The translations under genes and the position numbers were made by a program. The notes beneath the pieces were generated by a model. It was given only the letters and a program-made list of their open reading frames with translations, did no database searches and had not been told where the DNA came from. Shown here piece by piece: positions 24,701 to 33,085 of a DNA stretch of 64,000 nt; position 1 is the stretch's first letter; every line of letters begins with the position of its first letter. The stretch spans positions 16,156 through 80,155 of the IMG/VR virus record IMGVR_UViG_3300033816_000828; one strand, written 5' to 3'. This stretch comes from a virus.

Positions 24701-26248
24701 CCCACTATTATCATTAGCTGCTTCGCCATCAATATCGCTTGCCAATTGAATCCATGAGCTTCCATCCCAATAGTATACTCTAACATGGCCACTGTCGGCG
24801 CCATTATCATCATTACCATTTGCGCCAACTGCTAGAATATTACCATCACTATTTAAACTAACACTATATCCGCTAGTATCATTAGCAGCTTCACCATCAA
24901 TATCATTTCCTCGCTGAATCCATGAGCTTCCATTCCAAGCATAAACTCTAACGTGACCACTATTGCTACCATTACCATCATTATAGATAGCTCCTATAGC
25001 TAAAATATTGCCATTGCTATTTAAACTAACGCTATACCCACTAAAATCATTAGTTGCTTCACCGTCTATATCGCTTCCTCGTTGAACCCACAAAATACCG
25101 TTCCAAACATATACTCTAACATGGCCACTATTACTACCGTTATCATCATTGCGAGTTGCCCCTATCGCCAAAATATTGCCATCACTACTCAAACTAACAC
25201 TATATCCACTCAAATCATCCGCTGCTTCGCCATCAATATCTACTCCTAGTTGAATCCATGAACTTCCGTTCCAGCTATATACTCTAACATGACCACTATT
25301 ACTTCCATTACCATCATTAAAATATGCTCCTATAGCTAGAATATCACCATCACTATTTAAATTAACACTAATACCACTATAATCACCAATAGCTTCACCA
25401 TCAATGTCTGTGCCTAATTGAGTCCATATAGTTCCATTCCAAGAATAAACCCTAACATGACCTGTGTTAGTATTATTGCCATATGCTCCTATGGCTAAAA
25501 TATTGCCATCATTATTTAAAGCAACACTATATCCACTATAATTGTAAGAGGCTTCTCCATCGATATCGCTTCCTCGTTGAATCCATGAATTACCATTCCA
25601 AACATATACTCTAACATTACCACTATCATTACCATTATCATCATTATCAGGCGCACCAACAGCTAATATGGTACCATTACTATTTAAACTAACTGACGCA
25701 CCACTAAAATCGCCAGCCGATTGACCATCTATATCATTTCCCAACTGAACAGAATATGGCGATGAAACATATCGATAAATTTTATTGGTATCTAATGTAA
25801 CATATATTGTACCACTAGTTCCAACCGTTGCTAACAATGCTCCATAATCAGCAACTTCTACTACATCATTAACACCGTCCAAAGCATTTTGTAATCCAGA
25901 AACATCAGAAATAATATGACTATGACCATCAAAACTAACACCACTAGTACTAATAGTTAAACTATTTGCTAAATCGTTATAATTAATATTAATACCAGTT
26001 CCAGCAACTAAAAAACCATCTCCTAAAATATCTTCAATATCTTCAGGATCAATAGTAGCACCCGCATTAAAGTAAGCTAAACTATTCCATGGAGTACTTC
26101 CATCTCCAATTTTTAATTTACCAGTATCTTTTTCATATCCTGGTTCACCCAATCGTAAAACTTCACCACCGGGTTGAGGTTCACTTGCTGTCCATTCTGC
26201 TGCTGTTCCACGACGTAATCTAATAATACCATGTTTGTTGTTTGACAT
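21710..26248 (-). CDS. Large tail fibre with seven propeller-like repeats
   Basis: 1512 residues. The N-terminal IIRLRRGTAAEW and KIGDGSTPWNSL are typical of phage fibre and hyaluronidase-like head parts. Residues about 168-555 hold seven repeats of about 55 residues, each with DIDGEA, SGxSVSLNSDGNILAIGA and HVRVYxWNG, like FG-GAP beta-propeller blades. Central residues carry a Ca-type loop series and more SGHTHTSSNITDF linkers. Residues about 1240-1370 carry head repeats related to the gene at 20448, and the C-terminal domain is shared with it. Probably the main receptor-binding fibre. No signal peptide. Confidence 0.75.
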   Translation of the reverse strand: MSNNKHGIIRLRRGTAAEWTASEPQPGGEVLRLGEPGYEKDTGKLKIGDGSTPWNSLAYFNAGATIDPEDIEDILGDGFLVAGTGININYNDLANSLTISTSGVSFDGHSHIISDVSGLQNALDGVNDVVEVADYGALLATVGTSGTIYVTLDTNKIYRYVSSPYSVQLGNDIDGQSAGDFSGASVSLNSNGTILAVGAPDNDDNGNDSGNVRVYVWNGNSWIQRGSDIDGEASYNYSGYSVALNNDGNILAIGAYGNNTNTGHVRVYSWNGTIWTQLGTDIDGEAIGDYSGISVNLNSDGDILAIGAYFNDGNGSNSGHVRVYSWNGSSWIQLGVDIDGEAADDLSGYSVSLSSDGNILAIGATRNDDNGSNSGHVRVYVWNGILWVQRGSDIDGEATNDFSGYSVSLNSNGNILAIGAIYNDGNGSNSGHVRVYAWNGSSWIQRGNDIDGEAANDTSGYSVSLNSDGNILAVGANGNDDNGADSGHVRVYYWDGSSWIQLASDIDGEAANDNSGISVSLNSDGNILAIGAIFNDGNTDYDSGHVRVYNLIGPYVELSRYPSEHVHVSTDITDFNSSVSGLLPVKDIIAGSGIAVSSTSGVYTINADVSGVILETIQDNLGSGFLVAGTGVQLTYNDAANTLTLDNLHTQINELSLEPQGFVNRVDSVITFDDSSRTFTIAPTGSSYDIYIEGVKVTKTLGESIVIGSGTALNYLHFDTSTGLLSNKTTGFNFDTDVPIAYIHWNSDINQSTFFGEERHGIRMDSSTHKWIHNTFGMQYIDGLSIGGYTLLGNGSSNSHAQIDISDGTLYQEDIIINITNGTGAGAFIQQLNPIAYIPVYYHLGSTGQWVRDVATTYPLKYNGTRALYNLYSGGTWTTPNVTNNRYFAMWIVGTNDINDPILAIMGQREDSSLQSAENNNNWSDINLTNIPTNELRPLYRLIFVTNDTFTNTPKSSLQSILDLRKSIITATYGVSQNDHGNLFGLGDDDHYQYIHINEARSIDAVHTFTNGLTISSGLLSAASGSFTSLNVNGTGVSLNGHTHTSSNITDFNSSVSGLLPSISGSGYVTTSFVNNIYTISVTGLQPSGSYANSIHNHISADITDFSNSVSGLLPVKDIVSGSGILVSTNSGIYTIASSGGIIITNYTDNRVLTSTGTSNEINAETNLTFDGTILAVSGIIDIDNLRLDGNTISSQNSNGNIIIQPSGIGSIQRDSGGNVRGEYANDWQTVRSTGTMVAKGDYSVICGGANNISDGSYSFIGGGDDNETTSNYNVVVGGINNYAGGTYTVIGGGEQNSANSSANTIAGGSSNIVEDYSPYSSIGGGQSNYIHWYASHNTIGGGYQNESYNSNYATIPGGFNGKTSHYGALCHAAGKFAANGDAQHMILVARRSTNTNTPALLYLDGSLRPITVPPKTTWTFEIKVSAYNDTDNEGGWWIFRGGIRRNASAQTSLIGGLITESFAESSLSSANITVVANDTTETLDINVTGISGKTIRWVAVIDISQVSTGSP
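22165..22535 (-). repeat. AT-rich GGG-N head repeats in the large fibre
   Basis: About seven to eight units with GGxxN then YSxI-like strands, the same protein pattern as the GC-rich cassette at 20880. The DNA here is AT-rich like the rest of the window, so the two repeat arrays have different origins or histories. Confidence 0.6.
24584..25747 (-). repeat. Seven tandem propeller-blade repeats
   Basis: Seven repeats of about 165 bases (52-57 codons). Shared strands are DIDGEA, SGYSVSLNSDGNILAIGA and GHVRVY. The third is the FG-GAP-like ending; the seventh ends in HVRVYNLIG and is the most different. Seven blades match the number that closes a canonical propeller. Confidence 0.7.
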
Positions 26249-26249
26249 A

Positions 26250-26570
26250 TTATGTTCTTTCTATTCTATCTTCTAAGGCTTCTAATGTTTTACCTAAGGT
26301 TGCTATTTGAACTTTTAATTCATTCATCACATCAGTATTTCTTTGTAGTGCTGATGCAAAAGCTGCCTGTGTTTCTTTATTACTAGCTAATCTTTCCATA
26401 ATAAATTGACGATCAATAAGATATGGACTATCATTTTTAACAATTTCTAATACTTCACTTTTGGTTACCATTTTTCGGCCTATTGTTACCCAAAATCCTA
26501 ACATCGTAACAATTATACCAATACTGGTTGTTGCAATATTTTCCCAAAAATGAATAATAGTATCACTCAT
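26250..26570 (-). CDS. Small membrane protein with coiled coil
   Basis: 106 residues. Residues about 8-28 form a membrane segment (ENIATTSIGIIVTMLGFWVTIG). The C-terminal half (FIMERLASNKETQAAF to LGKTLEALEDRIE) is a coiled coil. It lies two bases from the large fibre ATG on the upstream side, so it is translated with it. Function unknown. Confidence 0.5.
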   Translation of the reverse strand: MSDTIIHFWENIATTSIGIIVTMLGFWVTIGRKMVTKSEVLEIVKNDSPYLIDRQFIMERLASNKETQAAFASALQRNTDVMNELKVQIATLGKTLEALEDRIERT

Positions 26571-26587
26571 AGATAGTGTCTTTCTGT

Positions 26588-26628
26588 AAAAAAATATAAG
26601 CTAGCGATATATTTACCACTAACTTATA
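26588..26628 (-). terminator. Possible intrinsic terminator
   Basis: On the minus strand TATAAGTTAG and CTAGCTTATA can pair with one G-U, with a loop of about 14 bases, followed by seven T. The stem is AT-rich, so it is weak by energy rules. It lies between the 195-residue virion gene and the small membrane gene. Confidence 0.4.
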
Positions 26629-26663
26629 TTACACTAAACTTTTAATTGAGTATCAGAAATTGA

Positions 26664-27251
26664 TCAGCCGGTTTTCTTTTTATAAGCATCCGTAACAATC
26701 TCAGGACTAGATGTTTTATATGTTAATTCACCAGGAACATCTCGTGTTGGACGAGCAGCATCATCTTGACTAAATGTATCAATAGCAACAACAGGATAAC
26801 CAACATCAAATTCCCCACTATATTCATTCCAGTGACCTTCTCTAATAGCTGTTGTTAAGCGACGAGTTCTAACTCCGTCGTTACAGCCCATTCCACAAGC
26901 TTTAATATAATGAATACTTTGGATTAGGTCTGGTTGTGATGCTCCACTTAATAGAACACTATTTGCTGATCCATTAAGTTCTGTTGTTACTTTTTTAGCA
27001 ATTGGACCGGGATTATTATAGGCTAATATGCCACCACCGTAAACTTTTTCGATATCGTTTGTATCAACAACTGATGAACCAAACACACCAGCATCGTATC
27101 GTGATACACTAACGCCATCTAAAAGATTGGTATTTGAAGCTTTGGCAACTGAACCACCATTACCACCAGCACCACTACCACTAACATTTGGAGGTACTGT
27201 ATTATAAGGACTACCATCGGTTTTGACTGCGACTACTTGTGAAATGGCCAT
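26664..27251 (-). CDS. Hypothetical virion-region protein
   Basis: 195 residues with no known motif. The N-terminal third is Gly/Ser/Asn-rich (SGSGAGGNGGSVAK). A later Met-Gly-Cys-Asn segment and many beta-type strands suggest a structural protein. It lies among the fibre genes and is followed by a possible terminator. Confidence 0.45.
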   Translation of the reverse strand: MAISQVVAVKTDGSPYNTVPPNVSGSGAGGNGGSVAKASNTNLLDGVSVSRYDAGVFGSSVVDTNDIEKVYGGGILAYNNPGPIAKKVTTELNGSANSVLLSGASQPDLIQSIHYIKACGMGCNDGVRTRRLTTAIREGHWNEYSGEFDVGYPVVAIDTFSQDDAARPTRDVPGELTYKTSSPEIVTDAYKKKTG

Positions 27252-27331
27252 TTTATTTCTCCATATTATATTAGTAAAAAGATCAATATTCTTTTACACC
27301 AAATTTAAATGATATTTTATTTATTATTATA

Positions 27332-28015
27332 TCAAGGTTCAGGTGTTGGGGTTGGCGTAGGAGTTGTATATGTTGGCGTAGGAGTTGTATATGTTGGCGT
27401 AGGAGTTGTATATGTTGGCGTAGTGTTGTAACAGGGATCAACACCTGTTTCTTCCAAACATTGTGAATATCCTTCACATAGCTGTTGTGTAAAAGGTACG
27501 CACGATACCGTCGTTGTTCCTGTCTCGCATTCGCCGGGGCCTATTATAGGATCAGTGGTTACACATTCAGAACAATCATCAACAACACGATAACGATAAT
27601 ACCATTGAGAGCGAGCGGCCGCTGCTCCTGTCTCACGAAATGGTTCGGACGAATTATAACACGCTGTTCCAGGATAATTAATATGATCTTGAAAAATACC
27701 AGAAGTACCAACACATCCACCAAAAGTGTCACCAACAACATAAAGAGTTCCGTATGGCTGTTCAGACGGAACAAGCTCTGAAGTCATAGGACTAGCATTT
27801 CCTCCTTCTGTCCATGTTACGTTATAATAACCATCTACTTTCTCAGTGCATAGGAAGCGATTATAAGAATCGCATATGCACGGATTGATTGTTGGTGTTG
27901 GTGTAGTTGGCGTAGGTGTTGGCGTGGTCGGTTCAAAAATAACACATTCTTCACAAACATTATCTATTATTCTACGATTAAATCGATTATAATTTATTAT
28001 TAATCTTTTAGACAT
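27332..28015 (-). CDS. Cys-rich virion-region protein with Pro/Thr linkers
   Basis: 227 residues. It has many Cys pairs (CEEC, CICD, CETGTTTVSC) and a Tyr/Trp-rich middle. Two low-complexity linkers of Thr-Pro repeats are seen: residues about 29-44 and the C-terminus, which repeats YTTPTPT. Such linkers join virion domains. The C-terminal repeat is encoded by a 21-base direct repeat. No function known. Confidence 0.5.
   Translation of the reverse strand: MSKRLIINYNRFNRRIIDNVCEECVIFEPTTPTPTPTTPTPTINPCICDSYNRFLCTEKVDGYYNVTWTEGGNASPMTSELVPSEQPYGTLYVVGDTFGGCVGTSGIFQDHINYPGTACYNSSEPFRETGAAAARSQWYYRYRVVDDCSECVTTDPIIGPGECETGTTTVSCVPFTQQLCEGYSQCLEETGVDPCYNTTPTYTTPTPTYTTPTPTYTTPTPTPTPEP
27351..27431 (-). 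repeat. 21-base tandem repeat (Thr-Pro linker)
   Basis: Three full copies of a 21-base unit from 27351 to 27413 and a partial fourth. Translated, each copy gives a seven-residue Tyr-Thr-Thr-Pro-Thr-Pro-Thr unit. It is spaced as a coding minisatellite and may change copy number. Confidence 0.7.
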
Positions 28016-28037
28016 AATATTTATTCATCATATTTTT

Positions 28038-29879
28038 TTAAAATGGATTATCTAATGCTTGTAATATAAATTTTTTATTTATACTCTCTTCTAAACCATC
28101 AGCTTCTGCTTGTTCATCAAATAAAATAACTGGATATAAATATTTTGATGGTGCTATTCCGCCAACATTTGTTGCGCTATTAATTTGACCAAGATCAATA
28201 ACCTGATTTATATTGTATACATTCCCACTTGCCGGTATCAAATCACCATTACCAGAAACAACAAATCCTGGAGCATGATTATAATTTTCACCGCCATTAT
28301 ACCAACATGCCCACCCTTTTTCAGATCTTGGAGGTTTATCATTACTTTGTATAATGACTTCTTTCATTAATGCCATATCATCAAGAATTAGATCCGGTGC
28401 TGATTCATTGTTTGGCATTACACTAGTTATTGCGCCAGGAGCATTTGGAACATAAAATGCAGGACTTATTGAACGTCCAGACCTGATTGGTCTGGCATAA
28501 GTATTAGCACTATTCGCATCTCTGCCTTTTAAAGTATAAGGCAACATCATTAATCTATTATATGAATCTGTAAAGCCAGGATCGGTTGCATTCTCATTAG
28601 GTTCAAAATATATTCTTAATGTTCTGTTAATTGGCTTGCCACCCACTATAACTGCATATGTTAAATTTATATAATCTATATAACAATCATATTTATAGTC
28701 TATATTATCAACTTCATATCTGTATCCTTGTGGACACGGACATCCGTCTTTACATTTAAAATTAGCTGTACCATGAATTTTATTAATAAGATTTTGTAAC
28801 GTATTAGCTGTTTCTACAATTTTATTATCAATACTTGTGGTTGAATCCTTAATATAGTCATTAATAGTAAAATTATATGAAAATTTATCTGCTAGTGATC
28901 TAGCACTAAGACTATTATTAGGAATATCCAATATTTCTGACATATGATCGTACATATAATTTATAGTGAATTCTCGTGCTACTTCATTTCGTCTTGCCTG
29001 CCACTCTGGCGTGTCAGCACGAATACGTCCTAGTTTGGCATCTTTCTGTATAGCCTGCTGTAGATCAAGAACGTAACCTGGAGGCATTGTAAGAGTTCCA
29101 AGATCATCGGACACATATTCGACTTCTGGAGGTTTATCTTTAAAATCAAATACTGATGCACTATAATGATATTTCAGTTTTGTTGTTTCATTTGTTTGAT
29201 TATTTATTCTATTAATATGAAAAACTATATCAAGACGATCTTTTACTTTTATACCAATTCTTACATTTCTTGTGGGTGCGTCCGGATCAGTAAGATTATT
29301 AAAACTAAATTTCATAGTGGTATAATGCTCGTCTCCTGGATGACCATTAGGATCACCAGAATCAGTTCCAATCATAAAAGGTCCAAAAGTATCAAAAAAT
29401 AATTGTAATTTACATAAGTCAAAAAAATCAATATTGATACTAGCGTTAGTTTTTTTATTAATAGCAACCAGCTTTAAATCTGTTAAGTATGTCAATGCAC
29501 TAAAATCAAAAGTATCTATTTTCCCAGATGATGTTGTAAAGACTATTTTAGTAATAGATTTTTCTGTAAACAATTTATATAATACATTATTTAATGGTCC
29601 ATTGTATTGTAATAATGAAGTGCCAAACACAATAGGATTATAATTTTTGGCGAATCTTGGAAGCGGTTTCCATAGATCTAAATTACAATCATCATCATTG
29701 ATTTGTAGTCTTTGAGTTTCTGATGTTCCTTTTGGTGCTTCGTGCCAAAATTTTACAGTATCATACCTATACTTATCATGTCTTGGTTCATCATCTCCAT
29801 TCCAGTCTGATCCGTCATTAAGAATGATATTTTTAAGTCTTTTAAAATCATCCAACTCATTAGTTGTAAAATTTGGCAT
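28038..29879 (-). CDS. Large hypothetical virion protein
   Basis: 613 residues, no signal peptide, no membrane helix. It is rich in Asn, Asp and Tyr. A middle Cys cluster (CKDGCPCPQGYRYE) and a C-terminal Gly/Asn-rich part suggest a structural protein. It starts one base from the 91-residue gene and lies under a possible late promoter. No family recognised. Confidence 0.5.
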   Translation of the reverse strand: MPNFTTNELDDFKRLKNIILNDGSDWNGDDEPRHDKYRYDTVKFWHEAPKGTSETQRLQINDDDCNLDLWKPLPRFAKNYNPIVFGTSLLQYNGPLNNVLYKLFTEKSITKIVFTTSSGKIDTFDFSALTYLTDLKLVAINKKTNASINIDFFDLCKLQLFFDTFGPFMIGTDSGDPNGHPGDEHYTTMKFSFNNLTDPDAPTRNVRIGIKVKDRLDIVFHINRINNQTNETTKLKYHYSASVFDFKDKPPEVEYVSDDLGTLTMPPGYVLDLQQAIQKDAKLGRIRADTPEWQARRNEVAREFTINYMYDHMSEILDIPNNSLSARSLADKFSYNFTINDYIKDSTTSIDNKIVETANTLQNLINKIHGTANFKCKDGCPCPQGYRYEVDNIDYKYDCYIDYINLTYAVIVGGKPINRTLRIYFEPNENATDPGFTDSYNRLMMLPYTLKGRDANSANTYARPIRSGRSISPAFYVPNAPGAITSVMPNNESAPDLILDDMALMKEVIIQSNDKPPRSEKGWACWYNGGENYNHAPGFVVSGNGDLIPASGNVYNINQVIDLGQINSATNVGGIAPSKYLYPVILFDEQAEADGLEESINKKFILQALDNPF

Positions 29880-30154
29880 TAATAGTATCTCCTAATAGGA
29901 TAGTTAGGAGCAAAAGTAATTGGTTCATTATTTGCTATTCCAAAAGATGGATCACTATGAATAATATATGATCTCAGATCATTCATATCCAATACGGTAT
30001 AATCGTTTTGAATACTGGTATTAATACTTTTATGTAATTTTATTTGAATATTATTTTCTAGAATTGGTAAAGGATGATCCATAGGATCATTATATATATT
30101 ATATCTAATAATATTAGAATCTATTGTAAATGAATAGATAGTATGTATGCTCAT
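29879..30154 (-). CDS. Small hypothetical protein
   Basis: 91 residues with a beta-strand pattern (IYSFTIDSNIIRYNIYND) and no known motif. It is the first gene after the possible late promoter at 30184 and is followed by the 613-residue virion gene, so it probably belongs to the particle. Confidence 0.45.
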   Translation of the reverse strand: MSIHTIYSFTIDSNIIRYNIYNDPMDHPLPILENNIQIKLHKSINTSIQNDYTVLDMNDLRSYIIHSDPSFGIANNEPITFAPNYPIRRYY

Positions 30155-30183
30155 AATTAAATAGTCTTTTTTACTTAATTTAA

Positions 30184-30191
30184 TATTTATA
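30184..30191 (-). promoter_or_regulatory. Possible T4-type late promoter (TATAAATA)
   Basis: The minus strand reads TATAAATA just after the stop of the GT25 gene, with a run of A/T below it. T4 late promoters use this octamer and a gp55-type sigma. It would start a transcript about 25 bases ahead of the 91-residue gene. A single octamer is weak evidence in AT-rich DNA. Confidence 0.3.
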
Positions 30192-30193
30192 TA

Positions 30194-30919
30194 CTACACC
30201 GTTTTAAATAGATTATTCCAATTGTCATACGCTACACACTGAATATTATTCTTACAGCTATCAGATCGTTGTGTTTTAGAACCAAAACTAGAGCTAGCTG
30301 ATACTAATTTAGTATTGGAGCAATAAACTTTGAATTTATTAAGATTGGCCGATATACTACTATCAATCTGTTTGTTTAATGGAAAAACTGATAATAATTT
30401 TTGAGCACCAGACGGTGTGACTATGTATCCGTATGTTCCTGTAATCAATCCTGACGGTTTAGCAATAACATCATCTATTGTGACTTTTCTAAATCCTGGA
30501 ATTTCATTATATCCAATATAGAAAATATCATAAGATAAATTTGGTAATATGGTATATAGCTTATTAAAAATATTATTAAAATTTTTATGAGGTATAATAT
30601 CATCTTCAAAAATTAAATATGGATTTTTAGCTTGTGAACATTCTTCCCAAATTTTTTTATGAGAAAGTGCGCATCCTAAAGATCCGTATGTTAATGATAC
30701 GCCATAGATTTTTTGTTTTTGAGATGTTATAGATTTACGACCATCATTAGTAATAATGCTATCATCAATAGTATTTATATCGATAGTTTTTCCATCCACC
30801 CCAACAAATCTTTCACACTTATCCTTAAAAATAGTTTTATTTATTTGCTGTATAAAAAAAACATTTTTTTTAGTATCACAATCCAAATTTACATAATAGA
30901 TTTTATCAAAATATAACAT
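30194..30919 (-). CDS. GT25-family glycosyltransferase
   Basis: 241 residues. The N-terminal KIYYVNLDCDTKK with the later GSLGCALSHKKIWEEC and LIFEDDIIPH segments matches LPS biosynthesis GT25 enzymes (EDD binds the metal and sugar nucleotide). These usually add galactose or glucose to lipooligosaccharide. First of a run of sugar-transfer genes. Substrate cannot be told from the sequence. Confidence 0.85.
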   Translation of the reverse strand: MLYFDKIYYVNLDCDTKKNVFFIQQINKTIFKDKCERFVGVDGKTIDINTIDDSIITNDGRKSITSQKQKIYGVSLTYGSLGCALSHKKIWEECSQAKNPYLIFEDDIIPHKNFNNIFNKLYTILPNLSYDIFYIGYNEIPGFRKVTIDDVIAKPSGLITGTYGYIVTPSGAQKLLSVFPLNKQIDSSISANLNKFKVYCSNTKLVSASSSFGSKTQRSDSCKNNIQCVAYDNWNNLFKTV

Positions 30920-30920
30920 A

Positions 30921-31832
30921 CTATTTAACCAAATTATATACGTAGATTTTATCTGTTAATTGTTCTTTTACGAATTCTTCTTTGCCCCAATTGTCCCAAT
31001 CTATTATAATTTTATTACCAGTTATTTTAAAACTACCATGATCATCATTATTAATATTATATAATCGATTATTTCTTTTATTTAAATATATATATGATTG
31101 CCATTTGTGACTGCGAAATTGAGCAATGCAGCAGTGTTCATTTTGAATTGTAGTAACATCTTGATCTAATAAAAAAGCAGAAGATGTATTTTTATTATGT
31201 ATATTATATGTAAAAGGCTCGAAATCTTCTATAATTTTACTTTTTAAGTTATGCTGTCTCCAATATGTTCTCCATGAACCGTCTTCAAAATGATGAATTT
31301 TTTTAGCTTGTGCCAGTGTTATATTTAAAATAATATCGCAGGCTTTTCTATTAAAAATATATGTTGGTGGCATTCCAAATTTGATAGAACTTTCGGTGTC
31401 AGGCCCCCACACCCCAATAGACCGAATAGAGTCTTTAATTTTATTATTATTAATATGATGTTTTGGTATATAAGATAATATATCGCAATCTGATGAGCTA
31501 TAGTATTCTATAGATTTTTTAATATAGTCTTTATGATATATATCATCATCATCAATTTTAATGAATAAATCATAATCTAAACTATTATATGATTTTATAG
31601 CATTCAAATAATTAGTATGTTGATCTTTATTACTATTATAGATAATTTTTAATCGTTGATCAGATAAGAAATCTTGTAATAGATTATTATATAATAATTT
31701 TTCTTGATTAGAATTAATATTAATATTTAATCCATAATGAATATCAATATATGATTGATGCAATATAGTATTTATGGCATTATATATATAATAAGGTCTA
31801 TTATAGGATGTAGTAAAGCATAGGATTTTCAT
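30921..31832 (-). CDS. GT2-family glycosyltransferase
   Basis: 303 residues, GT-A fold. It opens with the nucleotide-binding strand ILCFTTSYNRPYYIYNAINTILHQSY, followed by the DxD-type LFIKIDDDDIYH. The C-terminal part has a GSWRTYWRQHNL segment seen in GT2 enzymes. Its stop is one base from the GT25 start codon region, so they are coupled. Acceptor and donor unknown. Confidence 0.75.
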   Translation of the reverse strand: MKILCFTTSYNRPYYIYNAINTILHQSYIDIHYGLNININSNQEKLLYNNLLQDFLSDQRLKIIYNSNKDQHTNYLNAIKSYNSLDYDLFIKIDDDDIYHKDYIKKSIEYYSSSDCDILSYIPKHHINNNKIKDSIRSIGVWGPDTESSIKFGMPPTYIFNRKACDIILNITLAQAKKIHHFEDGSWRTYWRQHNLKSKIIEDFEPFTYNIHNKNTSSAFLLDQDVTTIQNEHCCIAQFRSHKWQSYIYLNKRNNRLYNINNDDHGSFKITGNKIIIDWDNWGKEEFVKEQLTDKIYVYNLVK

Positions 31833-33085
31833 AGATTAATAATAATTTTATTAGACCACCCACTATTAGATAATGGAATTATCACACAGCGAAATGGACG
31901 TTCTTCTGTATAAACAGTGGATTTAATTTTATTAGTAAATTTTTTCAAGTATTTTTCTTCTTTAAGATCTTTACGATATAGTAATTTTCCATCTTTTGTT
32001 TCAAAACCAAAAAAGAACATACTATAATTTTTATTATCTGGTATCTGATTTAATGGCCACTCAATATCAAACTCATATTTGTCTAACATACCAGATGTCC
32101 ATTCTTGGTGTGTCATAATGTGTGGCTCTAAATATTCTTCTCTAGGATCGTAGGCGGATTTATGAACTCTTTGGTTTTTAAAATCCAAACCCACATACAA
32201 TTCATAATCATGTAAGGATCTCACATTTCCAAAACCATATTGTTTAAAATCAATATCATTATGATCAATACCAAATAATTTACGCTGTCTTTTTTTAGAT
32301 GATGCGTTTCTATGCTCTCCCTCCTCTACAAATCCATTTTTTTTAACATGATCAATCCAATGTTTGGGGCTTTTTTCTCTTAAATATTCATGCCAAATAA
32401 CAGTATAAGACGGATGAAAAAAATCGTATCCATGAGTATACGCTCTGGCACTTAAAGATAATTCTTCGCCCCTAAAATAAAAATTAGGATCGTACATACA
32501 CTCATTAACAAAATTACCGTGCGTAAATATAAAATGGCCAGATAGTAATCTAGCTTTAATTAGTTTTCTTTCTTTATTAACTGCTATATGATTTTTTATA
32601 TATATAGGGCGAGAAATAATATCTCCATCAGTTCCAAACGATTCAAATGTGCTTATCCTATAAGGTTCATTTTTTAATGGAATATTTTTTTCTGGCCAGA
32701 ATGTTGTACCATATGTTCCAATAATAGGCTTACTGGAACTATTTAATGCTTCATTATACAGGGCGAAAAGGTGTTCGTCCCAATCGTTGATGAATCTATG
32801 ATGACTATCTAGTTGAAGATAAAAATCTTGATTATCGTATAAATGTTTCTGTATAGAATGTCTTGCCCAACAAGCACCCTTACTTTCTCTCCAATCATAT
32901 TCTTCTATCTTAATATTAGATAATTTATTAATATCTGATATATCTTCTGATTCGTCTCTTTGCCAATTAATACCAAAAAATAAATTATTTGGATATTTAG
33001 CTTTACTAATACAGTCTAAAACTGTGGGAACTAATTGTTTATCTCTATATGATGCTATGCTAATAAAAATATTTTTAAAAGTCAT
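31829..33085 (-). CDS. GlcNAc-transferase-like (GT60) glycosyltransferase
   Basis: 418 residues. IFISIASYRDKQLVPTVLDCISKAKYP and LQLDSHHRF with a later FRGEELSLSARAYTHGYDF segment fit the GT60 family of Skp1-type GlcNAc-transferases. These use a DxH metal site. In phages such proteins occur in glycosylation clusters. The ATG overlaps the DeoC-like gene by four bases. Family is well supported; the acceptor is unknown. Confidence 0.8.
   Translation of the reverse strand: MTFKNIFISIASYRDKQLVPTVLDCISKAKYPNNLFFGINWQRDESEDISDINKLSNIKIEEYDWRESKGACWARHSIQKHLYDNQDFYLQLDSHHRFINDWDEHLFALYNEALNSSSKPIIGTYGTTFWPEKNIPLKNEPYRISTFESFGTDGDIISRPIYIKNHIAVNKERKLIKARLLSGHFIFTHGNFVNECMYDPNFYFRGEELSLSARAYTHGYDFFHPSYTVIWHEYLREKSPKHWIDHVKKNGFVEEGEHRNASSKKRQRKLFGIDHNDIDFKQYGFGNVRSLHDYELYVGLDFKNQRVHKSAYDPREEYLEPHIMTHQEWTSGMLDKYEFDIEWPLNQIPDNKNYSMFFFGFETKDGKLLYRKDLKEEKYLKKFTNKIKSTVYTEERPFRCVIIPLSNSGWSNKIIINL

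Noticed and set aside
27351-27431. Tandem repeats that might be a CRISPR array.
   Set aside because: The units are direct and abut with no spacers, and they encode a Thr-Pro linker in frame.
27283-27477. A short frame with repeated Leu-Arg-Gln-His units.
   Set aside because: It is the 21-base repeat of the virion gene read in another frame.
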